From contig JAFAZB010000133.1 of the NCBI GenBank assembly GCA_019240015.1, forward strand, positions 1-14,485: DNA of 14,485 bases, read 5' to 3'. A program made the position numbers and the translations under genes. Below are positions 1 through 6,917 of this stretch, piece by piece. The notes under the pieces are model-generated. The model searched no databases. It was not told the origin of the DNA and saw only the letters and a list, made by a program, of their open reading frames with translations. The stretch is from Solirubrobacterales bacterium. Lineage in GTDB: Bacteria > Actinomycetota > Thermoleophilia > Solirubrobacterales > Solirubrobacteraceae. Position 1 is the first letter of the stretch, and the number at the start of each line of letters is the position of its first letter.

Positions 1-471
1 CATCGAGTCGATGGCCTTGAGGCCGGTGAGCATCGACTCCTTCACCGGCTGGCGCTGCACGACCCCCGGCGCCTTGTGCTCGGCCGGGCGCGTCTCGGTG
101 GTGTGGATCTCTCCCTTGCCATCGAGCGGGTTGCCGAGCGGATCGACGATCCGCCCGAGCAGCTCCTCGCCGACCGGGATCTCCAGCAGGCGTTTGGTCC
201 GGCGCACCGTGTCGCCCTCGACAACCTTCTCCCACTCGCCGAACATCACCGCGCCGACGTTGTCCGATTCGAGGTTCAGCGCGAGCCCCGTCACGTCGTG
301 AGGGAACTCGAGCATCTCGAATGACATGCAGTTCTCAAGGCCGTGAATCCGGCAGATTCCGTCGGCCACCGAGAGCACCGTGCCGACCTCGGTCAGGTCG
401 GCGCCGTCGCTGTCGAGGCCTTCGATTCGGTTCTTGAGGATTGAGGTGATCTCATCGGGCTTGATCTGCAT
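1..471 (-). CDS. atpA: F1 ATP synthase subunit alpha, N-terminal part (cut by window edge)
   Basis: This is the non-catalytic nucleotide-binding alpha subunit of the F1 head, which alternates with beta around gamma. Only the first 157 codons are present. The protein begins MQIKPDEITSILKNRIEG, has the N-terminal beta-barrel with GICRIHGLENC and FEMLEFP, then LLGRIVDPLGNPLDG and APGVVQRQPVKES. It leaves the window at GLKAIDSM, immediately before the expected Walker A loop. The ATG at 471 is preceded by AAGGAG with a 6-nt spacer, which fixes the start. It follows atpH after a 31-nt gap, in the standard order atpB-E-F-H-A. The genes for gamma, beta and epsilon would be expected beyond the left edge. 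Identification is secure; the truncation is due only to the window. Confidence 0.97.
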   Translation of the reverse strand, partial: MQIKPDEITSILKNRIEGLDSDGADLTEVGTVLSVADGICRIHGLENCMSFEMLEFPHDVTGLALNLESDNVGAVMFGEWEKVVEGDTVRRTKRLLEIPVGEELLGRIVDPLGNPLDGKGEIHTTETRPAEHKAPGVVQRQPVKESMLTGLKAIDSM

Positions 472-502
472 GCGCGCTCCTTGATGTCGCGGCCGGCTCG
501 AA

Positions 503-1033
503 CTACGCCTGCGCGACTTGCTTGCGAAGTTGTTCCAGTCGGTTCCTGATCGAAGCGTCGAGGATGAAGTTACCGACGCGCAACACGATCCCCCCCAGGA
601 TCTCCGGATCCACGGTGCTCGACAGCTCGACGTGCATGCCTGTCTCCTGCCCGATCCGCTCGCCGACGCTGTCGACGGTCGCGGAGTCGAGCTCGACGGC
701 GCTCGTCACCTGTACCGGAAGCTGCTCGTTCTCCTCGTCCCACAGCGACTGAAAGCGAGCCCGGATCCGGAAGATCGCCGGCATCCGGTGGCGCTCCAGC
801 AGCGCCTCGAGGAAGTTCATCAGGATCGGCTCGGCCCCTTGCACGCCGCGCTGCAGGCCCTGCTTCTTCTCCTCGGTGGAGAAGTAGGGGGAGAAGAAGA
901 ACAGCGCCAGCTGACGCCGCTCGTCGAGCGCATCTGCGAACTGGCCCAGCTGCTCACGGACCTCGTCGAGCAGGTCGTGCTCCTTTGCGACCTCGAACAG
1001 CGAGCGGGCGTAGACCTCGGCGATCTCCTCCAT
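503..1033 (-). CDS. atpH: F1 ATP synthase subunit delta (OSCP)
   Basis: The delta subunit caps the alpha3beta3 head and ties it to the b-subunit stalk. The 176-residue product has the family's usual length. It starts EEIAEVYARSLFEVAKEH, the typical N-terminal helical domain (A.xYA.ALfe.A), and ends with a short alpha/beta domain containing DPEILGGIVLRVGNFILDASIRNRL, the conserved C-terminal signature (d..l.GG..i.vg....D.Si...L). There is no membrane segment. Its ATG at 1033 shares one base with the atpF stop (TGATG), which implies translational coupling and fixes the start. Position between atpF and atpA agrees with the call. Confidence 0.97.
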   Translation of the reverse strand: MEEIAEVYARSLFEVAKEHDLLDEVREQLGQFADALDERRQLALFFFSPYFSTEEKKQGLQRGVQGAEPILMNFLEALLERHRMPAIFRIRARFQSLWDEENEQLPVQVTSAVELDSATVDSVGERIGQETGMHVELSSTVDPEILGGIVLRVGNFILDASIRNRLEQLRKQVAQA

Positions 1034-1575
1034 CAGTTGTGTCCTCCGGGCGTCAGCGCGCCGAAATCGAGCTCGCTGAGCGCCTCCTCGACCAAGCGGC
1101 GCTGGTCCTCCTCGGTGAGCGTCTTGCGGGTCACCTTCTCGGTCGCCATCACCGTCAGGTCGGCCACCTCGCGGCGGATCTCTTCGATCGCGCGGCGCGT
1201 CTCCTGCTCGATCTCGCGCCTGGTCTGCGCCATCAGCTCCTCGCGCGTGGACTTGGCCTCCTCGCGCGCGTCGCGCTCGTGGACCTCAGCGGCCTGCCTG
1301 GCCCGCTGGACGATCTGCTCGGCCTGGCGACGGGCTTCGCCGAGCCGCTCGCGGTACTCGCCGAGCAGCTGATCGGCCTCTTGGCGGGTTTTCTCCGCGG
1401 CGTCGATCGAGTCCTCGATCGCCCGCTGGCGCCGGTCGAGCGCGTCGGAGATGCGCGGGAACGCCAGCTTGGCGAGCACGTACATCGAGATCGCGAACAG
1501 CAGCAGCGTCCAGATCATCAGCCCCAGGTTGGGCGAGATCAAGAACGAGCCGGATGATGAGGCGGTGACTGGCAT
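1033..1575 (-). CDS. atpF: Fo ATP synthase subunit b (peripheral stalk)
   Basis: Subunit b anchors the stator in the membrane and holds F1 through delta. The 180-residue product starts MPVTASSSGSFLISPNLGLM. It has one hydrophobic segment at about residues 15-40, with the conserved FPRISDALDRRQRAIEDSI just after it. A long, charged, alanine- and arginine-rich coiled coil runs to the C-terminus. The frame stays open upstream to 1653, but the ATG at 1575 is chosen because it overlaps the atpE stop by one base (TGATG) and gives the standard length. It also overlaps atpH by one base at its end, so atpE, atpF and atpH are likely translated as a coupled set. Confidence 0.95.
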   Translation of the reverse strand: MPVTASSSGSFLISPNLGLMIWTLLLFAISMYVLAKLAFPRISDALDRRQRAIEDSIDAAEKTRQEADQLLGEYRERLGEARRQAEQIVQRARQAAEVHERDAREEAKSTREELMAQTRREIEQETRRAIEEIRREVADLTVMATEKVTRKTLTEEDQRRLVEEALSELDFGALTPGGHN

Positions 1576-1844
1576 CACTTGAGCACGTATGAGAGCAGGC
1601 CGGCCACCAGACCGTAGAAGAAGCAGGCTTCGGTGAGCGCGAATCCGAGCCACTGGATGCTGGTGATCTCGTCGCGCATCTCGGGCTGGCGCGTGACCGA
1701 CTCGATCACCTTGCCGAAGATGATTCCGATTCCGACACCCGCCCCGACCGCGCCGAGACCGCCGCCGATGCCGATTCCGAGCCCTGCACCGACCCCGGAG
1801 GACGATCCGCCTGAGGCCGCGAACGTGAGGATGTGTGTAAGCAC
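1575..1844 (-). CDS. atpE: Fo ATP synthase subunit c (rotor ring)
   Basis: This is the ring-forming proteolipid that carries protons across the membrane. The 89-residue product is a two-helix hairpin. Helix 1 holds a glycine-rich packing motif (GAVGAGVGIG). The polar loop is ESVTRQPE. Helix 2 contains FALTEACFFYGLVAGLL, with the ion-binding glutamate in TEA. The GTG at 1844 is chosen because AAGGAG lies 8 nt upstream. The frame stays open to 1970, but that extension is not hydrophobic and overlaps atpB. Compared with the sodium-binding Ilyobacter c subunit, the position of its Gln32 is Ile here, and the residue after the glutamate is Ala rather than Ser. This points to proton coupling (inference by eye alignment). 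It follows atpB after a 16-nt gap. Confidence 0.95.
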   Translation of the reverse strand: MLTHILTFAASGGSSSGVGAGLGIGIGGGLGAVGAGVGIGIIFGKVIESVTRQPEMRDEITSIQWLGFALTEACFFYGLVAGLLSYVLK

Positions 1845-1860
1845 TTCGTGAGCTCCTTGA

Positions 1861-2751
1861 TTAATGGGAGGTGACAGCGCCACCCAGGTAGATGGCGGAG
1901 AGGGTCGCGAAGATGAATGCCTGGAGCGTCGCCACCAGCCCCAGCTCGAACAGGTAGACCAGGATGCCAAACGGCAGCAGAGCCCAGCCCAGCGCCTGCA
2001 GCCCCAGGACGACCGCCAAGCCCCCGGCCATGAACAGGATGATCATGTGGCCGGCGAGGATGTTGGCGAACAGCCGGACGGTGAGCGAGATCAGCCGCAT
2101 CAGCGTCGAGAGGAACTCGATCGGCACGAGCAGCAGCAGGATCGGCCCCTGCACGCCGGAGGGGATCAGGCTCTTCAGATACCCGATCGGCCCCTGCGTC
2201 CGGACCCCGACCGTGTTGAAGGCGATGAACACGACCAGCGCCAGCACCAGCGGCACCGACACGTTGGCCGTCGCCGCGTAAAGCGCGAACGACGTGATGT
2301 GGGCGCCGAATAGGTTGAACTTCTCCTGAGAGTTGGTCGGCAGCGGCAAGTAGCCGATCAGGTTGCAGTACCAGATGAACAGGAACAGGGTGCCCAGGAA
2401 CGGGAACCACCTAGCGGCCATCGAGTCGGGCATGTTGCCGCGCGTGATGTTGTCGCGCATCAGCGAGAACATCACTTCGACAGCGGTCTGGACGCGATTG
2501 GGGCGGGCCTGCATGCGATCCGCGATGTAGACCATCGTCAGCACGGTCAGCAGCGCCGCCAGGAACAGGTACAGCACAGCTCTGTTGATGCTGAACAGGC
2601 CGAGGCTCACCCAATTGATCAGCTTGAACTCGTTCTGGATCTGGAACGCGTTGTTCTTGTGCTGGGTGAATCCGAAGATCGCCACCAGCAGGATCAGCCC
2701 GAACACGTAGAAGCCCGCCACGGCGAGCAGGATCTTCCTGGTGCGGCTCAT
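1861..2751 (-). CDS. atpB: Fo ATP synthase subunit a (stator proton channel)
   Basis: Subunit a forms the two proton half-channels against the c ring. The product is 296 residues with five to six hydrophobic segments. The essential stator arginine is visible in SLTVRLFANILAGHMI (R226). The last helix has FELGLVATLQAFIFATLSAIYL, the conserved E...LQAFIF signature. An N-terminal stretch, FQIQNEFKLINWVSLGLFSINRAVLYL, precedes the first conserved helices. The ATG at 2751 is chosen because it overlaps the stop of the preceding atpI-like gene as ATGA. A longer open frame to 2994 lies antisense-like over that gene and is not membrane-like. Second-last helix and channel residues look intact. Confidence 0.97.
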   Translation of the reverse strand: MSRTRKILLAVAGFYVFGLILLVAIFGFTQHKNNAFQIQNEFKLINWVSLGLFSINRAVLYLFLAALLTVLTMVYIADRMQARPNRVQTAVEVMFSLMRDNITRGNMPDSMAARWFPFLGTLFLFIWYCNLIGYLPLPTNSQEKFNLFGAHITSFALYAATANVSVPLVLALVVFIAFNTVGVRTQGPIGYLKSLIPSGVQGPILLLLVPIEFLSTLMRLISLTVRLFANILAGHMIILFMAGGLAVVLGLQALGWALLPFGILVYLFELGLVATLQAFIFATLSAIYLGGAVTSH

Positions 2752-3098
2752 CGCGACCTCGGACGGGTGAGGACCGACAGCACGAGCTGGATCGTGAACG
2801 CGAACACGATCACTACCAGCGCCGCCAGCCCGGCATCCCTGCCGTCGGCTCGGCGGACCAGGACCACCGCCAGCGCGAGCGCGAACAGGCGCCCCAGCAG
2901 GTATCCGAGCCTGAGCGCGACCTCGCGGCGCGGGTCGCGCGCCGCGGCGCTGTAGCGCTCGACGGCGACGCCGGCCGCTCGCAGGATGATCCATGAAGCC
3001 ACACCGACCAAGTACCCGGATGCGGGCACCCCGATCAGCAACATGATCGGCGCCGCCACCAGCACCAGCACCACATCGAAGTAGCGGAGCACGCTCAT
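2748..3098 (-). CDS. AtpI-like small membrane protein of the ATP synthase operon
   Basis: This is a 116-residue protein with about four hydrophobic segments (roughly residues 6-27, 29-45, 68-84 and 90-110). A basic loop (VERYSAAARDPRREVALRLG) sits in the middle. AtpI proteins have four membrane helices, occur just before atpB, and help assemble the c ring or supply magnesium. The topology and place fit, but I see no residue motif that proves the family. The ATG at 3098 starts MSVLRYFDVVLVLV; a possible start at 3140 would overlap the upstream gene by 29 nt. The stop overlaps the atpB start as ATGA, so expression is coupled to atpB. The atpI assignment is by position and topology, hence no gene symbol. 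Confidence 0.72.
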   Translation of the reverse strand: MSVLRYFDVVLVLVAAPIMLLIGVPASGYLVGVASWIILRAAGVAVERYSAAARDPRREVALRLGYLLGRLFALALAVVLVRRADGRDAGLAALVVIVFAFTIQLVLSVLTRPRSR

Positions 3099-3111
3099 CG
3101 GCCGTCCCGGC

Positions 3112-3315
3112 TCAGAGGTTGCGGAAGCGCTTAGCGACAACGGCGATCCCCACGAAGAAGCCGATCAAGAAGCCGGTCAGCAGCAGCGGCACCAGCGCCC
3201 CGACCACGGCACCGAGACCCGCCCCCAGCCCCGCACAGCCCAGGTTGACGGCGAGCAGCAGCGCTCCGGCGCCGGCGGCGTCCCTCCCGGTCAGAGGCGG
3301 ACGGGGGTTGGTCAT
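3112..3315 (-). CDS. AtpZ-like two-helix membrane protein, first gene of the ATP synthase operon
   Basis: A 67-residue protein with a polar N-terminus (MTNPRPPLTGRDAAGAG) and two glycine-rich hydrophobic helices, at about residues 14-40 and 44-62, ending AVVAKRFRNL. This layout is that of the AtpZ/AtpI family (F0F1-ATPase subunit, putative Ca2+/Mg2+ transporter), whose members pair with AtpI at the head of atp operons. The ATG at 3315 is the best start, since the extension to 3405 is not membrane-like and is cysteine-rich. There is no clear Shine-Dalgarno sequence before it. The gene follows a 192-nt gap, so the operon promoter probably lies upstream. The stop is 13 nt before the AtpI-like start. 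Confidence 0.7.
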   Translation of the reverse strand: MTNPRPPLTGRDAAGAGALLLAVNLGCAGLGAGLGAVVGALVPLLLTGFLIGFFVGIAVVAKRFRNL

Positions 3316-3507
3316 GATGTCGATGCAAGCTATGCAGGCGGAGGACTGAAGGGGAGCGCAACGCGCAGACCCTGCGTTGGAGGGCGGGAACCCTACCGGC
3401 GCCATACCGGTTATGGGACCAACGCTAGCGCGGAAACGGCCCTCAGCGTCGGTCGCAGGGGGTGACGGCAGCGCTTTGCCGCCGCGGTTCTCAGCGCGTG
3501 CCGGCGC
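3316..3507. promoter_or_regulatory. Intergenic leader of the atp operon with a small dyad and spaced direct repeats
   Basis: This gap separates the Fsr-like exporter stop from the AtpZ-like start, so it should hold the terminator of the efflux operon and the promoter of the atp operon. I find no convincing -35/-10 pair and no T-tract terminator. What can be seen is TACCGG twice, at 3394-3399 and 3405-3410, 11 bp apart (about one helical turn). The second copy lies inside an imperfect dyad with arms CCATA (3402-3406) and TATGG (3412-3416). The location, about 90 bp before the start codon, suits a regulatory site, but this is inference. Confidence 0.3.
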
Positions 3508-4758
3508 TCAGGCCGTTACCGGCTGCGTGCTCTGGTCGGACCCTGGCGCCGCGGCCGATGCCTGCCGGCGCGGGAGCGCCAGCGCCAGCCCGAGCGCCAG
3601 TATCGGGAACACCGCCACCGCCTCGAACACCGCCCGCAGGCCGTGGGCGTCGGCGAGCAAGCCGAGCAGCGGGGCACCGACCCCACCGAGGCCGATCGAC
3701 AGGCCGATTGTGACCCCCGAAGCCATCCCGATGCGGCCCGGGAGGTATTCCTGCCCCATCACGATCGTGACCGCGAACGTCGCGATCGTCGCCGCCCCGG
3801 CCAGCGCCGCGATCACCACTCCCAGGACCGGCCCCGACAGCAGGAACGCGACCACGAGCGGCGGCAGCGAGAGCATCGAGCCGCTCAGGACAGCCCGTCT
3901 ACCGAACCTGTCCGCGAGCGGCCCCCCGACCAGCGTGCCCGCGGCTCCGCCGAGCAGCATCGCGGCGAGCACGGCGTTTCCGGTCGCCTTGCTGGCATGG
4001 AGAACGCCGACGTAGTACAGCGGGATGAACGTCACCATTCCGAAGTACACGAACGAGCGCAGCGCGATCACCGTCGCCAGCATCGCGAACGGACCCCACG
4101 CGTCGTGCTGCCTCACGGTGCGCACGTGCCCGCCGACGACGTCGGTCCGAAACGTCCGTAGGCGCGGGAGCTCGTGCGTCAAGACCCCCGCCATGATCCA
4201 GGTCGGAATCAGGACCAGCAGCGTGCCGTGCAGCCCGAATGCGAGCACCAGCGGCGTCACCACCACGGGGCCCAGTGCGAACCCCACGTTCCCCCCGACG
4301 CTGAACAGGCTCATCCCGCTCGCGCGCCGGGCACCCGAGACGTAGTTGGCGAACCGCGAGCCCTCGGGGTGAAAGGCGGCCACCCCGACGCCGCTCAGCA
4401 CCACGGCGGCAAACGTCAGCCCGTACGACGGCGCGATCCCCGCCAGCGCCACCCCCAGCCCGCCCAGGCCGGGTCCCAACGGCATCAGCCACGGCAGCGA
4501 GTGACGGTCGGAGAAGTGCCCGAACAGCGGCTGGATCACCGAGCTCGAGATCGTCGCCGCCAGCACCAGTGCCGATGCGGCCGCATAGCTGAGATGGTTG
4601 CGTGCGATCAGGAAAGGAAGCAGCGCCGGGATCGACCCCTGGGCGATGTCGGTGAACAGGTGGCCCGCCGAGAGGGTGGCCATCGCGCGGCGGTCTACGC
4701 CGTGATCCGCCCGGGCCCGGGGTTTGCGCCCCGCGGCTGGACGCGCGGCGATGCTCAC
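3508..4758 (-). CDS. MFS exporter of the fosmidomycin-resistance (Fsr) type
   Basis: A 416-residue, 12-helix major facilitator. The start of the core, GHLFTDIAQGSIPALLPFLI (residues 32-51), matches the Fsr family signature (gH...D...g.lPalLPfl). LSYAAASALVLAAT, QPLFGHFSDRHSLPWLMPLG and AAFHPEGSRFANYVSG (FHPEG) are also family features. The second motif A loop is GGPLADRFGRR (278-288). Members expel small toxic compounds by proton antiport; the substrate here cannot be read. The GTG at 4758 is chosen because it overlaps the merR-type stop as GTGA; an internal ATG at 4683, just before the core, is the alternative. As third gene of the efflux operon it should share the control of its partner exporter. 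Confidence 0.85.
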   Translation of the reverse strand: MSIAARPAAGRKPRARADHGVDRRAMATLSAGHLFTDIAQGSIPALLPFLIARNHLSYAAASALVLAATISSSVIQPLFGHFSDRHSLPWLMPLGPGLGGLGVALAGIAPSYGLTFAAVVLSGVGVAAFHPEGSRFANYVSGARRASGMSLFSVGGNVGFALGPVVVTPLVLAFGLHGTLLVLIPTWIMAGVLTHELPRLRTFRTDVVGGHVRTVRQHDAWGPFAMLATVIALRSFVYFGMVTFIPLYYVGVLHASKATGNAVLAAMLLGGAAGTLVGGPLADRFGRRAVLSGSMLSLPPLVVAFLLSGPVLGVVIAALAGAATIATFAVTIVMGQEYLPGRIGMASGVTIGLSIGLGGVGAPLLGLLADAHGLRAVFEAVAVFPILALGLALALPRRQASAAAPGSDQSTQPVTA

Positions 4759-5198
4759 CGGCCGAGCTCGCGCAACCGGTGTTGGATCGAGCGCCGCTTC
4801 TCGAGCAACTCGGCGTCGAGCTGCTCGAGCTCGCGCCGCCGGCCGCGCACTAGCTCGAGCTGGGTCGCGATGTGGCCGAGCGCCTGCTCCAGGATCTCGC
4901 TGCGGACATCCGGCGCCTGCGCGCGCTGGTACTCGCGACGCAGCTCGGCCCGCGCCGTCTCGGCTTCGACGAGCTTCGAGAGCTGGTCCAGCGACAGGCC
5001 GAGCAGGTCGCGCAGGCGCACGATCTCCCGCACCCGCTCCACGTCGGCCTGGGTGTAGGAGCGGTGCTTGCCCTGGGCCCGCTCCGTCGCGCCGCCCAGC
5101 AGCCCGATCTCCTCGTAGTAGCGGATCGTCCGGGGGGTGGTCCCGGTCAGCTCGGCGAGCTCGCCGATCCGAAGCGGCCGCTCCGCGGTCGCGCTCAT
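4755..5198 (-). CDS. MerR-family transcriptional regulator of the efflux operon
   Basis: A 147-residue regulator. The N-terminal winged helix-turn-helix is intact (IGELAELTGTTPRTIRYYEEIGLL, residues 11-34 in two parts: IGELAELTGTTP and RTIRYYEEIGLL). HRSYTQADVERVREIVRLRDLLGLSLDQL follows, and then a long charged dimerisation coiled coil to the C-terminus. There is no cysteine, so a thiol-based metal or redox sensor is excluded, and no large effector domain is attached. It is translated by overlap with the exporter before it (ATGA) and the one after it (GTGA). Members twist an over-long promoter spacer to activate or repress; here control of its own operon through the dyad at 6770-6791 is likely. 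The effector is unknown. Confidence 0.92.
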   Translation of the reverse strand: MSATAERPLRIGELAELTGTTPRTIRYYEEIGLLGGATERAQGKHRSYTQADVERVREIVRLRDLLGLSLDQLSKLVEAETARAELRREYQRAQAPDVRSEILEQALGHIATQLELVRGRRRELEQLDAELLEKRRSIQHRLRELGR

Positions 5199-6727
5199 GG
5201 CATCGCCACCTGGGCGTTCGCCGCGGCTGCCTCGACGTGGCGCGGCCGAGCAGCCGCTACGAACGCGCCCAGGATCGAAACCGCGGCCAGGCACCACAGA
5301 GCGGTGTGCATGTTGGCGATGAACGGCGTCAGCTGGGCGTTGGAGATGTGGTTGGCGAGCCCGGAGAAGACCTTGAACAGGACCGACCTGGGCACCGAGG
5401 AGGTCACCACCGCGATCACGAACGCGATCGAGATCACCGCGCCGGTGTTCTGGACCAGGACTCGCGCGCCGGCGGCGATCCCGCGCCGATGCGCGGAAAC
5501 CGTACCCATCATCGCGGCGGTGTTGGGCGAGTTGAACATCCCGGAACCCAGCCCGACCAGGAACAGATAAACGCCGCTGGCCCAGTAGGTGGTGTTGCGC
5601 GACAGCGTGGTCATCAGCGCCAGGCCCGCCGCTCCCACCAGCATCCCCAGCACCGCCATCCCCCGCGATCCCCGTCGGTCGGCCCACAGCCCCGCCAGCG
5701 GCGAGGAGACCAGCATCCCCAGCGCCAGCGGCGCGAGCTTGACGCCCGCCAGGATCGGCGAGTTGCCCTGCACGCCCTGGAAGTAGAACACGAACACGAA
5801 CATCAGTGCGAACCGCGCCAGACCGTTGATGAACGCGGCGCCCGCGGCCGCGGAGAACAGCCGGTTGGAGAAGATGCTGAGGTCGAGCATCGGCGCGCGA
5901 TGGCGGCGCTCGATCAGCACGAACGCGGGCAGCAGCGCCGCCGCGGCGACCAGGCCGCCGATTACCACCGGCGAGTCCCACCCGGAGATCCCGCCCTTCG
6001 AGATGCCGAGCACGAGCCCGGTCAGCCCGATCAGAAACGCGACCGTGCCGGCAAAGTCGAACGCGCGATCCTCCGAGCGCCCCGCGAGCTCGTGCAGCAC
6101 CAGCCCCGCCCAGATGCTTCCCGCGATCCCGAACGGGACGTTGAACCAGAACACCCACGGCCAGTTGATCGCCACCAGCGCGCCACCGAGCACCGGCCCG
6201 ATCACGAGCCCCACCGCGGCGACCATCGTGTTGGTGCCCATCGCCAGGCCCAGCTGCTCACGCGGGAAGGCGTCGGTGACGATCGCCGCCGCGTTTGCGA
6301 ATAGGAACGATCCGCCGATCCCCTGCACGATCCGGAACAGGATCAGCTGCGTCCCGTTGCCCGCGAAGCCCGCGCCCAGCGACGCCAGCGCGAACAGCAG
6401 GAAGCCACCGATGTAGGCCCGCTTGCGCCCGAACTGGTCCGACAGCCGCCCCGCGCTCAGCACCAGCACGGTCGAGGCGATCATGTAGACCAGGATCACC
6501 CAGACCAGCTCCAGCAGGCTCGTGTGCAGGCTGCGCTCGAGGTCCGGTAGCGCGATGATCAGCGTGCCCGAGTTGACCGTCGCGAGCAGCATCCCGAGGC
6601 TGGTGCACGACAGCGCCCACCACTTGTAGGAACCGTGCTCGGCGGCCACGCCAACCCGCCGGGAGCGCCGCACGGCCTCGGCAGGCGCCGCGCTGCGCGC
6701 CTTGGTCAGCAGATCGGGGAGCGCCAT
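5195..6727 (-). CDS. DHA2-type MFS drug exporter (EmrB/QacA family, 14 TM)
   Basis: A 510-residue exporter with about 14 hydrophobic helices. Signatures are VNSGTLIIALPDLERSL in helix 1, WVILVYMIASTVLVLSAGRL in helix 2, motif A as GRLSDQFGRKR (93-103), motif C as GLVIGPVLGG (173-182), and WPWVFWFNVPFG (189-200). All are typical of the proton-driven multidrug exporters of the DHA2 family. The N-terminal 35 residues are polar and cytoplasmic. The ATG at 6727 is preceded by AAAGGA, 8-9 nt away. It is the first gene of a three-gene unit with the MerR regulator and the Fsr-like exporter, joined by ATGA and GTGA overlaps. Substrates are not predictable from sequence. Confidence 0.93.
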   Translation of the reverse strand: MALPDLLTKARSAAPAEAVRRSRRVGVAAEHGSYKWWALSCTSLGMLLATVNSGTLIIALPDLERSLHTSLLELVWVILVYMIASTVLVLSAGRLSDQFGRKRAYIGGFLLFALASLGAGFAGNGTQLILFRIVQGIGGSFLFANAAAIVTDAFPREQLGLAMGTNTMVAAVGLVIGPVLGGALVAINWPWVFWFNVPFGIAGSIWAGLVLHELAGRSEDRAFDFAGTVAFLIGLTGLVLGISKGGISGWDSPVVIGGLVAAAALLPAFVLIERRHRAPMLDLSIFSNRLFSAAAGAAFINGLARFALMFVFVFYFQGVQGNSPILAGVKLAPLALGMLVSSPLAGLWADRRGSRGMAVLGMLVGAAGLALMTTLSRNTTYWASGVYLFLVGLGSGMFNSPNTAAMMGTVSAHRRGIAAGARVLVQNTGAVISIAFVIAVVTSSVPRSVLFKVFSGLANHISNAQLTPFIANMHTALWCLAAVSILGAFVAAARPRHVEAAAANAQVAMP

Positions 6728-6769
6728 CGAGATTCCTTTCGAGGTGGTTCGGAAACGTGGCGAAACATG

Positions 6770-6791
6770 ATTCTTACGTAAACGTCAGAAT
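6770..6791 (-). promoter_or_regulatory. Probable MerR-type dyad operator of the efflux operon
   Basis: The left half ATTCTTACGTA (6770-6780) and right half AACGTCAGAAT (6781-6791) are inverted copies matching at 9 of 11 positions. The core ACGTAAACGT-like centre resembles operators of MerR-family regulators such as LiuR, which bind TTTACGTTTACGTAAA-type dyads (established for that group). The site is 42 nt before the exporter ATG and stands out as a short AT-richer island in GC-rich DNA. I could not place confident -35 and -10 hexamers around it. Confidence 0.6.
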
Positions 6792-6917
6792 AGCAGACGG
6801 ACGGGGCGCGCGGCCGGCGAGCGGACGTTTGTTGAAGGGGCGACGGGGCGGGGCGGGGCGGTCCCGCGCGCTGGCGGTCCCGGCGCCCGGGGCGCGCCCT
6901 TTCCGCCCCCCCCAAAC
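6792..6917. other. GC-rich spacer with a G4 motif and a C8 tract
   Basis: This is the part of the 346-nt gap between the exporter start and the secreted-protein stop that lies between the operator and repeat copy 1. Four GGGG runs at 6837-6840, 6845-6848, 6850-6853 and 6855-6858, with loops of 4, 1 and 1 nt, fit a G-quadruplex on the plus strand. A run of eight C (6906-6913) abuts the repeat. I see no convincing gene here. Confidence 0.5.

Noticed and set aside
4724..6304. A 526-codon open frame on the plus strand
   Set aside because: It is antisense to the MerR and DHA2 exporter genes and reads as low-complexity R/H/Q/P-rich protein with no motif.
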